A stretch of 64,000 bases of DNA, from assembly GCA_963746175.1 (NCBI GenBank), contig CAVVAH010000001.1, forward strand, positions 806,001 to 870,000, read 5' to 3'. Positions within the stretch are counted from its first letter, which is position 1. Every line of letters begins with the position of its first letter. Shown here one piece after another: positions 39,631 through 47,924 of the stretch. This DNA comes from CAVVAH01 sp963746175 (GTDB taxonomy: Bacteria > Actinomycetota > Actinomycetes > JACCUZ01). A program made the position numbers and the translations under genes. The notes under the pieces were generated by a model, which was given only the letters and a program-made list of their open reading frames with translations, made no database searches and was not told the DNA's origin.

Positions 39631-41448
39631 TCAGGAGACGGGGGCGGTGTCCTCGTCGGCGGCGAGGGCGGCGCGCTCGGCGTCCTCGCGCTCGTACGCC
39701 GTGATCAGCCGCCGGTAGCCGTCGCAGCGGGCGAGCAGCTCGAGGTGCGTGCCCCGGTCGACCACCCGGCCCTGCTCGACGTAGACGACCTCGTCGGCCA
39801 GCGAGATGGTCGCCTTCCGGTACGCCACGACCACGACCGTCGGCGCCTCGCCGGACTCCGAGCTCGACGACCGCAGCCCGGCGAGGATGGCCGCCTCGAC
39901 GCGCGGGTCGACCGACGAGGTCGCATCGTCCATGACGAGCAGTCGCGGCGTGCGCACCAGCGCCCGCGCCAGGGCCAGCCGCTGACGCTGCCCGCCGGAG
40001 AGGGACATGCCCCGCTCGCCGATCCGGGTGTCGAGGCCGTCGGGCAGCGCGTCGACGAACCGGTCGGCCTGCGCGACCGCCAGCGCCCGGCGTACGGCGT
40101 CGTCGGGCACGTCGAGGCCGAGCGTGACGTTGCCGCGCACGGTGTCGTCGAAGAGGAACGTCTGCTGCGGTACGACGGCTGCTGCACCGGCGACGCCGCC
40201 GCGCACCACCGCCCGCAGGTCGACACCGTCGAGGACGACCTCGCCGCTCGCCGGGTCGACGAGCCGCACGAGCAGCATGGTCAGCGTCGACTTGCCGGAA
40301 CCGGTCGGGCCGACGACGGCCACCGTGCGGCCGGCACCGACCGTGAAGGTGACGTCGTGCAGGACCGGCGCGTCGCCGTAGCCGAACTGGACGTCCTGCA
40401 CGTCCAGCGACGCCGGCGCCGCCACGTCCGCCAGCTCGACGGCGCCGTACGCCAGCCCGCCGCGCGCCTCGAGGACGTTCCGCACCCGGTCCCATCCGAC
40501 GACCGAGCGGGGCAGCTCGCCCAGTACCCAGCCGATGGCGCGGATCGGGAAGGCGAGCAGGGTGAACAGGTACGCCACCTGCACCAGGTCGCCGGCGTCG
40601 ATCGCGCCCTGCTCGATCCTGATGGTCCCGACGAGCAGGACGCCGAGCACGCCGATCTGCGGCAGCGCCTCCAGGACGGGGTCGAAGAGCCCGCGCACCC
40701 GGCCGACCCGGATCTGGGCGTCCCGCAGCTCCTCGGCGGCCGCGCGGAAGCGCGCCGTCTCCTCCGGCTCGCGACCGAGCGTCTTCACGACGAGGGCACC
40801 GTCGAACGACTCGTGCGCGACGCCGCTCACCTCGGCGCGCAGCTGCTGCGCTCGGGTGGCCAACGGTGACAGCCGCCGCTGGTAGACGATGTTGAGCACG
40901 AAGATCGCCGGGAAGATGGTGAAGCCGACGAGCGAGAGCACGACGTCGGTCAGCAGCACCGCCACCGCGGCGACCGCGAGCATCACGAGCACACCGACCG
41001 CCATCGGCATCGGCGCGATCGAGAACCACATGGCCTCGACGTCGGCGTTCGCGTTGGACAGGAGCTGACCGGTCGGGTGGCGCTGGTGCCAGGACAGGGG
41101 CAGGTGCAGGTACTGCTTGGTCACGTCGCGGCGGTAGCGGGCCTGCAGCCGGTACTGCATGATCCCGGCACCGAGTCGCCGGGCCACGATGCCGGCCGCC
41201 TTGAGCAGCGCCACCGCCAGGATCAGCAGCGCGGCTCCGACGAGGGCGCCGGTCGTGGTGTCCCCGGTCCTGAAGGCCGGCGCGACCACCTCGTCGGTGA
41301 CCCGGCCGAGGACCCAGGCCGCGCCGACGGTCATGACGCCGTAGACCGCGCTGCCGCCGACGGCGAACGCGAAGATGCGCGGCTCGTGCCGCACGGCCCG
41401 GCCCAGCAGGGCGAAGCCGCGGCGCAGGGTGTCGTCCCGGCCCGCCAT
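39631..41448 (-). CDS. ABC exporter half-transporter with degenerate ATPase site
   Basis: A 605-residue half-transporter with a six-helix membrane domain and an ATPase domain. Walker A (VVGPTGSGKSTLTMLLVRL) and the signature LSGGQRQRLALARAL are normal. The catalytic Glu after Walker B is Asp (LLVMDDATSSVD), and the switch histidine is Tyr (VVVVAYRKATISLAD). This is the pattern of the degenerate half of heterodimeric exporters, whose canonical partner is probably the protein at 34525-36321. The ATG at 41448 is divergent from the TIGR03085 gene at 41471. Confidence 0.9.
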   Translation of the reverse strand: MAGRDDTLRRGFALLGRAVRHEPRIFAFAVGGSAVYGVMTVGAAWVLGRVTDEVVAPAFRTGDTTTGALVGAALLILAVALLKAAGIVARRLGAGIMQYRLQARYRRDVTKQYLHLPLSWHQRHPTGQLLSNANADVEAMWFSIAPMPMAVGVLVMLAVAAVAVLLTDVVLSLVGFTIFPAIFVLNIVYQRRLSPLATRAQQLRAEVSGVAHESFDGALVVKTLGREPEETARFRAAAEELRDAQIRVGRVRGLFDPVLEALPQIGVLGVLLVGTIRIEQGAIDAGDLVQVAYLFTLLAFPIRAIGWVLGELPRSVVGWDRVRNVLEARGGLAYGAVELADVAAPASLDVQDVQFGYGDAPVLHDVTFTVGAGRTVAVVGPTGSGKSTLTMLLVRLVDPASGEVVLDGVDLRAVVRGGVAGAAAVVPQQTFLFDDTVRGNVTLGLDVPDDAVRRALAVAQADRFVDALPDGLDTRIGERGMSLSGGQRQRLALARALVRTPRLLVMDDATSSVDPRVEAAILAGLRSSSSESGEAPTVVVVAYRKATISLADEVVYVEQGRVVDRGTHLELLARCDGYRRLITAYEREDAERAALAADEDTAPVS

Positions 41449-41470
41449 CGGACCACCTTACGATCAGCCG

Positions 41471-42112
41471 GTGACGACACTCGCCCGCACCGAGCGGCTC
41501 GCCCTCGCCGACCTGCTCGACGAGATCGGGCCGGACGCGCCGACCCTCTGCGGCGACTGGACGACACGCGACCTGGCTGCGCACCTCGTGGTCCGCGAAC
41601 GTCGACCGGACACCATGCCGGGGATCGCGGTGCAGGCGATGTCCGGCTGGACCGAGCAGGTGCAGGACTCGTACGCCGAGCGGCCGTACGAGGACCTGGT
41701 GGAGCTGGTGCGCACCGGCCCCGGCCGGATGTCGCCGTTCGCCCTGCCCGGGGCCGACAAGATGTTCAACACCAGCGAGTACGCCGTGCACCACGAGGAC
41801 GTCCGCCGCGCGCAGCGCGGGTGGACGCCGCGGGACCTCCCGGTGCGGGTGCAGGACTCGCTCTGGAAGATCGTCACGTCCCGGGCGCCGTTCAGCCTGC
41901 GCGGGGTCGAGGCGACCGTGGAGCTGCGTCGCTCGGACCGGCCGAGAGCGCACCCCAGCTCGCACGGCAAGGGGCCGTCCACGGTGACCCTCACCGGTGA
42001 GCCGATGGAGCTGCTCCTCTACCTGTTCGGCCGCCGCGAGCACGCCCAGGTCGTCCTCGGCGGCGACGCGGACGCCATCGCCGCCCTCGAGCAGCACTCG
42101 CTCTCGGTCTGA
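41471..42112 (+). CDS. TIGR03085 family metal-binding protein
   Basis: A 213-residue member of the maleylpyruvate isomerase N-terminal superfamily. LCGDWTTRDLAAHLVVRERR holds the first ligand histidine, and EYAVHHEDVRRAQRGWTPRD the second pair; these define TIGR03085. It starts with GTG 23 bases from the divergent ABC start. The members bind a metal and probably act in mycothiol chemistry, but the substrate is unknown. In actinobacteria it is regularly found beside hisF/ABC genes. Confidence 0.85.
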   Translation: MTTLARTERLALADLLDEIGPDAPTLCGDWTTRDLAAHLVVRERRPDTMPGIAVQAMSGWTEQVQDSYAERPYEDLVELVRTGPGRMSPFALPGADKMFNTSEYAVHHEDVRRAQRGWTPRDLPVRVQDSLWKIVTSRAPFSLRGVEATVELRRSDRPRAHPSSHGKGPSTVTLTGEPMELLLYLFGRREHAQVVLGGDADAIAALEQHSLSV

Positions 42113-42130
42113 GCGGTGCGGCCGCGGACG

Positions 42131-42295
42131 TCAGCGCGGCCCGCGACCCGTCCCTAGCCGGGTCTGGCTGCCGAGGTCGTCGCGCTCGTGGTGACACCGC
42201 CGGCACCACAGGTAGAAGCCGTCTGGGCTCTCGGGGTAGCGCCGCTGGTCGTAGCTGTGGCCGATGACCAGGCAGAGCAGCTGCATCTTCGTCAT
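42131..42295 (-). CDS. 54-residue zinc-binding-type small protein
   Basis: This ORF starts at ATG 42295, 8 bases after GGAAGGGG, and reads MTKMQLLCLVIGHSYDQRRY, then a middle with FYLWCRRCHHERDD and a basic tail. A first Cys-x4-His pair (CLVIGH) and a later C-x2-C-H-H cluster could bind one zinc ion. It resembles small phage-type DUF1660-like proteins in its opening L-C-x-x-G-H pattern, but I am not sure of the family. It lies between hisF and the convergent TIGR03085 gene and is read with the his genes. Confidence 0.6.
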   Translation of the reverse strand: MTKMQLLCLVIGHSYDQRRYPESPDGFYLWCRRCHHERDDLGSQTRLGTGRGPR

Positions 42296-42386
42296 GGACT
42301 GCCCCTTCCATGTCGTCCCTCAGCCGACATTAGGCTCGGCTCGGCTCGCCGTCGACCCGGTGCGGCCATGCTCGTCGACGGCTCGT

Positions 42387-43148
42387 TCAGCGCACGACGT
42401 GGCCGGCGGTTCGCAGCGCGTCCTTGACCTCGCCGATCCGCAGCTGCCCGAAGTGGAAGACGCTCGCGGCCAGCACCGCATCGGCCCCGGCGTCGACGGC
42501 CGGCGCGAAGTGCTCCACCGCTCCGGCGCCCCCGGACGCCACCAGCGGGACGTCGACCACGGCGCGCACCGCCGCGATCAGCTCCAGGTCGAAGCCGGCC
42601 TTGGTCCCGTCGGCGTCCATCGAGTTGAGCAGGATCTCGCCGGCCCCCAGCCGCGCACCGTCAGCCGCCCACCCCACCGCGTCCAGCCCGGCCGACCGGC
42701 GTCCGCCGTGCGTCGTGACCTCGAAGCCGCTGGGCTGCTCCGGAGAGCGCCGCGCGTCGACCGACAGCACCAGCACCTGCGAACCGAACCGCCGGGCCAC
42801 CTCACCGACGAGCCCGGGCCGAGCGATGGCTCCGGTGTTGATCCCGACCTTGTCGGCGCCGGCGCGCAGCAGCCGGTCGACGTCCTCCACCGAGCGCACA
42901 CCGCCGCCCACCGTCAGCGGGATGAACACCTGCTCGGCGGTGCGGCGCACCACGTCGTACGTCGTCTCGCGGGCGTCGCTCGACGCGGTGATGTCGAGGA
43001 AGGTCAGCTCGTCGGCGCCCTCGGTGTCGTACACGGTGGCCATCTCGACGGGGTCGCCGGCGTCGCGCAGGTCGGCGAAGTTGACGCCCTTGACCACGCG
43101 GCCGGCATCGACGTCGAGACAGGGGATGACGCGAACGGCGACGGTCAC
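42387..43148 (-). CDS. hisF: Imidazole glycerol phosphate synthase cyclase subunit
   Basis: A 253-residue barrel that, with HisH, makes imidazole glycerol phosphate and AICAR. VRVIPCLDVDAGRVVKGVNF holds the first catalytic aspartate, and GEILLNSMDADGTKAGFDLE the second. PLTVGGGVRSVEDVDRLL and ASGGAGAVEHF are the phosphate-binding loops. Its GTG overlaps the ridA stop by 4 bases (GTGA). Confidence 0.96.
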   Translation of the reverse strand: MTVAVRVIPCLDVDAGRVVKGVNFADLRDAGDPVEMATVYDTEGADELTFLDITASSDARETTYDVVRRTAEQVFIPLTVGGGVRSVEDVDRLLRAGADKVGINTGAIARPGLVGEVARRFGSQVLVLSVDARRSPEQPSGFEVTTHGGRRSAGLDAVGWAADGARLGAGEILLNSMDADGTKAGFDLELIAAVRAVVDVPLVASGGAGAVEHFAPAVDAGADAVLAASVFHFGQLRIGEVKDALRTAGHVVR

Positions 43149-43537
43149 CAGCTCGAGCCCCGCTTGTAGGCGACCGCCTCGACCTCGACCAGCATCCGCG
43201 GGTCGATCAGCGCGACCACCTGCACCATGGACGTGGCCGGCATGACCGAGCCGAAGGCCTCGCCGTGCGCCCGGCCGTACTCCTCCCAGCGGGTGATGTC
43301 GGTCACGTAGATGCGGGTGCGCACCACGTCGTCGAGCGTCGCGTCGAGCTGCTCCAGCGCCCAGGCGACGTTGCGGATCGCCTGCTGCGTCTGCGCGAAC
43401 GGGTCGCCCTCGTGCACGACCTCGCCGTCGACTATCGACGTGCAGCCGGTGACCCAGACGTGGTCGCCCGCGGCGACCGCGCGCGAGTAGCCGACGACGG
43501 ACTCCCACGGCGCACCGCTCGACACCTTTCGCGTCAT
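43145..43537 (-). CDS. ridA: RidA family protein
   Basis: A 130-residue RidA/YjgF protein. DPFAQTQQAIRNVAWALEQL, VRTRIYVTDITRWEEYGRAH and PATSMVQVVALIDPRMLVEV carry the family signatures, including the active-site arginine before IYVTD. RidA hydrolyses reactive enamine/imine intermediates made by PLP enzymes. It is coupled on both sides: its ATG overlaps the hisA stop (ATGA) and its stop overlaps the hisF start. A role protecting the pathway from reactive by-products is inferred. Confidence 0.93.
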   Translation of the reverse strand: MTRKVSSGAPWESVVGYSRAVAAGDHVWVTGCTSIVDGEVVHEGDPFAQTQQAIRNVAWALEQLDATLDDVVRTRIYVTDITRWEEYGRAHGEAFGSVMPATSMVQVVALIDPRMLVEVEAVAYKRGSSW

Positions 43538-44277
43538 CGGTGCGACACCTCCTTCAGGGCCTGCTCCAGCGTGAACGCGCCGGCGTAGAGCGCCTTGCCC
43601 ACGATCGCTCCCTCGACGCCGTCCGGCACGAGCGCCGCGATGGCTCGGAGGTCGTCGAGCGACGAGACCCCACCGCTCGCGACGACCGGGCGGTCCGTCG
43701 CGGCGCACACCGATCGCAGCAGGTCGAGGTTCGGTCCGGTCATGGTCCCGTCCCGGCCGACGTCGGTGACGACGTAGCGCGTGCAGCCGTCGCGGTCGAG
43801 GCGGGCCAGCACGTCGAACAGCTCGCCACCCTCCTGCGTCCACCCTCGCGCGGCGAGCGTGGTGCCCCGCACGTCCAGCCCGACCGCCACCCGCTCGCCG
43901 TGGCGGGCGATGGCCGATGCGCACCAGTCCGGGTCCTCCAGCGCGGCGGTGCCGATGTTCACCCGGGCGCAACCGGTCGACAGCGCGGCGTCCAGCGAGG
44001 CGTCGTCGCGGATCCCGCCGCTCATCTCGACGGCGACGTCGAGCCGGCCGACGACCTCGGCGAGCAGCTCGCGGTTGGTGCCCCGGCCGAAAGCGGCGTC
44101 CAGGTCGACCAGGTGGACCCACTCGGCGCCGGCCTGCTGCCAGGCGAGCGCGGCGGCCAGCGGCTCGCCGTACGACGTCTCGGTGCCGGCCGCGCCCTGC
44201 ACGAGCCGTACGGCCCGGCCGTCGGCGACGTCGACGGCGGGCAGCAGCTCGAGGCGGCTGCCGGGGTTGGCGGTCAT
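43534..44277 (-). CDS. hisA: Phosphoribosyl isomerase A (HisA/PriA)
   Basis: A 247-residue barrel enzyme. ELLPAVDVADGRAVRLVQG carries the first catalytic aspartate, and YVVTDVGRDGTMTGPNLDLL the second. VEMSGGIRDDASLDAALSTG and VASGGVSSLDDLRA bind the phosphates. In actinobacteria lacking trpF this enzyme (PriA) does both the HisA and TrpF reactions; the absence of trpF here fits that. The ATG at 44277 overlaps the stop of the upstream membrane-protein gene. Confidence 0.95.
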   Translation of the reverse strand: MTANPGSRLELLPAVDVADGRAVRLVQGAAGTETSYGEPLAAALAWQQAGAEWVHLVDLDAAFGRGTNRELLAEVVGRLDVAVEMSGGIRDDASLDAALSTGCARVNIGTAALEDPDWCASAIARHGERVAVGLDVRGTTLAARGWTQEGGELFDVLARLDRDGCTRYVVTDVGRDGTMTGPNLDLLRSVCAATDRPVVASGGVSSLDDLRAIAALVPDGVEGAIVGKALYAGAFTLEQALKEVSHR

Positions 44278-44618
44278 CCGCGCGACCTCCGGTCCAGGGT
44301 CAGGGTGACGAGCACGGGCAGGGCGAGCAGTCCCAGCAGCAGGGCGGCACCGCGCAGCCACGGGTCGTCGGTGAGCAGCCAGACGATGCCCTGGACGGCC
44401 AGCCAGAGCACGGCGATGACGCCGTTCTCGGTACGGCGCCGGCGGGCGAGCAGGCCCTGCTGACCACGCCAGCGGGTACGGCGCGGCAGCCGGGCGCGCA
44501 GCGCGTCGGCGCGTTCGCTGCGGCGGGCAGCCTTCGTCGCGCGGCGCTCGCGGTCGGCCCGCGCGGCAGCAGCGAGCCGCTCGCGCTCCTCGCGCCGCCG
44601 GGCCCGCTCCCTGCTCAT
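44274..44618 (-). CDS. Small basic membrane protein within the his operon
   Basis: A 114-residue protein I do not recognise by family. Residues 1-60 are very rich in Arg, Ala and Glu (MSRERARRREERERLAAAAR), suggesting a basic coiled helix. Two hydrophobic helices follow (VIAVLWLAVQGIVWLL and GAALLLGLLALPVLVTLTL). It starts 7 bases after the hisH stop and ends on the hisA start (ATGA), so it is part of the operon. Similar small proteins sit at this place in other actinobacterial his operons; the role is unknown. Confidence 0.65.
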   Translation of the reverse strand: MSRERARRREERERLAAAARADRERRATKAARRSERADALRARLPRRTRWRGQQGLLARRRRTENGVIAVLWLAVQGIVWLLTDDPWLRGAALLLGLLALPVLVTLTLDRRSRG

Positions 44619-44625
44619 CGGCGGC

Positions 44626-45258
44626 TCACAGCGAACCGACCCAGTTCTCGAGCAGGGCGGCACCCGCGTCACCGGACTTCTCGGGGTGGAACTGGGTCGC
44701 CGAGAGGGGGCCGTTCTCGACGGCGGCCACGAACGGCTCGCCGTGCTCGGCCCAGGCCACCAGTGGCGCCGCCATCGTCGGAGTCGGTTCGAGCGACCAG
44801 CGCCGTACACCGTAGGAGTGCACGAAGTAGAACCGCTCGTCCTCGATGCCGGCGAACAGCCGGCTGCCCGCGGGCACGTCGACGGTGTTCCACCCCATGT
44901 GCGGCAGGACGTCAGCCTTGAGACGCTCCACGGTCCCCGGCCACTCGCCACAGCCCTCGGTCACCAGGCCGTGCTCGTCGCCGGACTCGAACAGGACCTG
45001 CATGCCGACGCAGATGCCGAGCACCGGCCGGCCACCCGCCAGCCGCCGGCCGACGATCTCCGGGCCGCGCACGTCGCGGAGCGCGGTCATGCAGGCGGCG
45101 AAGGCGCCCACGCCCGGCACGACCAGCCCGGCGCACTCCTCGGCTGCCGTCCGGTCGCCGGTGACGACGACGTCGGCTCCGACCCGGGCGAGGGCGCGTT
45201 CGGCGGAGCGCAGGTTGCCGGAGCCGTGGTCGAGGACGACGACGCGCGGGCGGGGCAC
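44626..45258 (-). CDS. hisH: Imidazole glycerol phosphate synthase glutaminase subunit
   Basis: A 210-residue class I glutaminase. The nucleophile is the cysteine in PVLGICVGMQVLFESGDEHG, and the His-Glu pair is in QFHPEKSG. VLDHGSGNLRSAERAL and VVPGVGAFAACM are the usual N-terminal motifs. It provides ammonia to HisF. It follows the spermidine-synthase-like gene after about 90 bases. Confidence 0.95.
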   Translation of the reverse strand: MPRPRVVVLDHGSGNLRSAERALARVGADVVVTGDRTAAEECAGLVVPGVGAFAACMTALRDVRGPEIVGRRLAGGRPVLGICVGMQVLFESGDEHGLVTEGCGEWPGTVERLKADVLPHMGWNTVDVPAGSRLFAGIEDERFYFVHSYGVRRWSLEPTPTMAAPLVAWAEHGEPFVAAVENGPLSATQFHPEKSGDAGAALLENWVGSL

Positions 45259-45350
45259 CCGCCGAGGCTACGTGAGCCGGTCCTGCGACGGCGCTCTGGA
45301 CCGGGCCCGGGCACCGCCGGTCACCAGCCGGCCGGGACCACGAGCCAGGG

Positions 45351-46187
45351 TCAGCCCGGCTCGAAGATCTCCCGGGGAAGAGGCGGAGAGTCCGAGGCGT
45401 CGGCGTCGGTGACGACGGCCGCCCCGGCAGCGAAGCGCTGCGCGTCCTGCCCCGCGACGACGCGCGCGGGCAGTGCACCGCCGGCGCAGCGCCGCACCAG
45501 CTGTGCCAGCGGCAGGCGCCGCGCGGAGGCGAGCAGCACCAGGTTGCCGAACCGGCGGCCGCGCCAGACGCCCGGCTCGGCCACGACGGCGAGCTCCGGG
45601 AAGACGCTGCCGTACGTCGCCACCTGGCGCCGGGCGTGGGCCAGGATGCGGCCACCGGCGGCAGCCCGGCCGGCCGGCCCGTCGGCGACGTTCACGGCCA
45701 CGACACCCGCCGGGGCGAGCAGCCGTCGGACGGCTCCGGCCATCTCCACCGAGGTGAGGTGGGCCGGCGTCCGCGCACCGTCGAAGACGTCGAGGACGAC
45801 GAGGTCCGACGACGCGGGCCGCATCCGCCCGATGGCTTCGCGCGCGTCCGCGATCTGCACCGGCACCCGCATCCCCCGCGGCAGGGCCAGCCGGTCCCGC
45901 ATCGCGGCCACCACCGACTCGTCGGCGTCCACGGCGCGCTGCCGCGACCCGGGCCGCGTCGTGCCGATGTACCGGGCCAGGGTCAGGGCGCCGGCACCGA
46001 GGTGGACGACACGGATCGGGTCACCGGCCGGCGCCATCGTGTCGACCAGGTGACCGACCCACCGCACGTACGCGAACTCGAGGTACGTCGGGTCGTCCAG
46101 GTCGACGTGCGACTGGGCGACGCCGTCGACGCTGAGGTGGAAGCCGCGGGGCCGGTCGCCGTCGGCGGAGACGACCGGGCTGGTCAG
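45351..46187 (-). CDS. Spermidine synthase-like SAM-fold protein
   Basis: A protein of about 278 residues with the spermidine synthase fold. SHVDLDDPTYLEFAYVRW matches the substrate-loop region, VVHLGAGALTLARYIGTTRP the cofactor-binding GGG motif, and DLVVLDVFDGARTPAHLT the catalytic D-x-x-D-region. The start is unusual: no ATG, GTG or TTG precedes the conserved N-terminus in this frame, and the first candidate is CTG at 46185-46187, which overlaps the hisB stop (CTGA). True polyamine synthesis is unproven, since the gate-keeping residues vary. It is coupled into the his operon between hisB and hisH. Confidence 0.7.
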   Translation of the reverse strand: MTSPVVSADGDRPRGFHLSVDGVAQSHVDLDDPTYLEFAYVRWVGHLVDTMAPAGDPIRVVHLGAGALTLARYIGTTRPGSRQRAVDADESVVAAMRDRLALPRGMRVPVQIADAREAIGRMRPASSDLVVLDVFDGARTPAHLTSVEMAGAVRRLLAPAGVVAVNVADGPAGRAAAGGRILAHARRQVATYGSVFPELAVVAEPGVWRGRRFGNLVLLASARRLPLAQLVRRCAGGALPARVVAGQDAQRFAAGAAVVTDADASDSPPLPREIFEPG

Positions 46188-46771
46188 AGAGTGCCCTTGG
46201 TGGACGGGACACCGGCGACCCGCGGGTCCAGCGCGACCGCGTCGCGCAGTGCCCGGGCCACCGCCTTGAACTGCGCCTCGACGACGTGGTGCGCGTTGCG
46301 GCCGGCGAGCACCCGCACGTGCAGGCAGACCTGCGCCGATGCCGTGAACGACTCCCAGATGTGCCGGGTCAGCGTGGTGTCGTAGCTGCCGATCAGCTCG
46401 ACGATCTCGGGCTCCTCGTGCACGACGTACGGCCGGCCGGACAGGTCGACCGCGGCCTGGACGAGCGTCTCGTCGAGCGGCACCAGGGCGTCGCCGAAGC
46501 GGCGGATCCCCGCCTTGTCGCCGAGCGCCTCGCGCAGTGCCTGGCCGAGCGCGATCGACGTGTCCTCCACGGTGTGGTGGGCGTCGACCTCGAGGTCGCC
46601 GACGGTGCGGACGACCAGGTCGAAGCCGCCGTGCTTGCCGAGCTGGTTGACCATGTGGTCGAAGAACGGCACGCCGGTCTCGACCTCCGCGCGCCCCGTG
46701 CCGTCGAGCTCGAGCTCGACCAGCACCGACGACTCCTTGGTCGCCCGCTCGACCTTCGCGTACCTGCTCAC
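46184..46771 (-). CDS. hisB: Imidazoleglycerol-phosphate dehydratase
   Basis: A 195-residue monofunctional dehydratase for the sixth step of histidine synthesis. The two metal-binding repeats are FFDHMVNQLGKHGGFDL with DLEVDAHHTVEDTSIALGQA, and RHIWESFTASAQVCLHV with GRNAHHVVEAQFKA. Its ATG overlaps the hisC stop (ATGA). Confidence 0.97.
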   Translation of the reverse strand: MSRYAKVERATKESSVLVELELDGTGRAEVETGVPFFDHMVNQLGKHGGFDLVVRTVGDLEVDAHHTVEDTSIALGQALREALGDKAGIRRFGDALVPLDETLVQAAVDLSGRPYVVHEEPEIVELIGSYDTTLTRHIWESFTASAQVCLHVRVLAGRNAHHVVEAQFKAVARALRDAVALDPRVAGVPSTKGTL

Positions 46772-47919
46772 TGGTCCACCTCTCCGTCATCGGCCGCAGC
46801 GCCGCCGGCGGCGACCGCCACCGGCTCGGCTTCCGCCATCCCCTCGCGCAGCGCGTCGAGGAACGCACTGGTCTCCGCCTCGGTGCCGGCGGTCACCCGC
46901 AGCCACCCCGGCAGACCGACGTCGCGCACCAGCACGCCGCGGTTGAGCAGACCCTGCCAGGTCGCGTGCTGGTCGCCGAACTCGCCGAACAGCACGAAGT
47001 TGGCGTCCGACGGGACCACGTCCAGCCCGAGCACGGCGATCTCGTGCAGCAGCCGGTCGCGCTGCTCGACGACCGCGGCCACCGAGGCGAGCAGCTCGTC
47101 GGCCCGCGCCAGTGCCGCTCGCGCGGCCGCCTGCGTCAGGACCGAGAGATGGTACGGCAGCCGCACCAGCTGCAGCGCCTGCACCACCGACGGGTCCGCG
47201 GCCAGGTAGCCGAGCCGGGCCGCCGCGAACGCGAACGCCTTGGACATGGTGCGAGTCACGACCAGTCGCGGCCGGCCCGGGAGCAGGCCGACGGCCGAGG
47301 GGCGGGTGGAGAACTCGGCATACGCCTCGTCGACCACGACCAGCCCGGTCGCCGCCGCGTAGACCGCCTCGATCACGTCGAGGTCGAGCCCCGTGCCGGT
47401 CGGGTTGTTCGGCGAGCAGAGGAAGACGACGTCCGGTGCGTGCTCGCGGACCACGAGCGCCGCCTGCTCCGGCTCGAGCCGGAACCCCGGCAGTCGCGGC
47501 ACCGGCAGCCACGCCGTCCCGGTCCCCTGCGAGATGAGCTGGTGCATGGAGTACGTCGGGTCGAACCCGAGCGCCGTCCGGCCGGCGCCACCGAACGCCT
47601 GCAGCAGCTGCTGCAGCACCTCGTTGGAGCCGTTGGCCGCCCAGACCATGTCGGTCGTCAGCGGGTGGCCCGTCGACCGGGTGAGGTACGCCGCGAGGTC
47701 GGCGCGCAGCGCGTCGGCGTCCCGGTCCGGGTAGCGGTTCATCAGCCGCGCCGACTCCCCCACCGCGGCGGCGAGCTCGGCGACCAGCCCGGCTGACGGC
47801 GGGTGCGGGTTCTCGTTCGTGTTCAGCCGCACGGGGACGTCGAGCTGTGGCGCGCCGTACGGCGTCCGGCCACGCAGGTCGGGCCGGAGCAGGCGGTCGA
47901 TCTCGTCGGTCGGCGCCAC
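46768..47919 (-). CDS. hisC: Histidinol-phosphate aminotransferase
   Basis: A 383-residue PLP enzyme. VRLNTNENPHPPS is the N-terminal substrate contact, FLCSPNNPTGTGLD and VVDEAYAEFS bind PLP, and the Schiff-base lysine is in RTMSKAFAFAAARLGYLAAD. The final part PGWLRVTAGTEAET carries the substrate arginine. The GTG at 47919 is 5 bases after the hisD stop. The open frame further upstream lies inside hisD and is not used. Confidence 0.95.
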   Translation of the reverse strand: MAPTDEIDRLLRPDLRGRTPYGAPQLDVPVRLNTNENPHPPSAGLVAELAAAVGESARLMNRYPDRDADALRADLAAYLTRSTGHPLTTDMVWAANGSNEVLQQLLQAFGGAGRTALGFDPTYSMHQLISQGTGTAWLPVPRLPGFRLEPEQAALVVREHAPDVVFLCSPNNPTGTGLDLDVIEAVYAAATGLVVVDEAYAEFSTRPSAVGLLPGRPRLVVTRTMSKAFAFAAARLGYLAADPSVVQALQLVRLPYHLSVLTQAAARAALARADELLASVAAVVEQRDRLLHEIAVLGLDVVPSDANFVLFGEFGDQHATWQGLLNRGVLVRDVGLPGWLRVTAGTEAETSAFLDALREGMAEAEPVAVAAGGAAADDGEVDQ

Positions 47920-47924
47920 GACCG

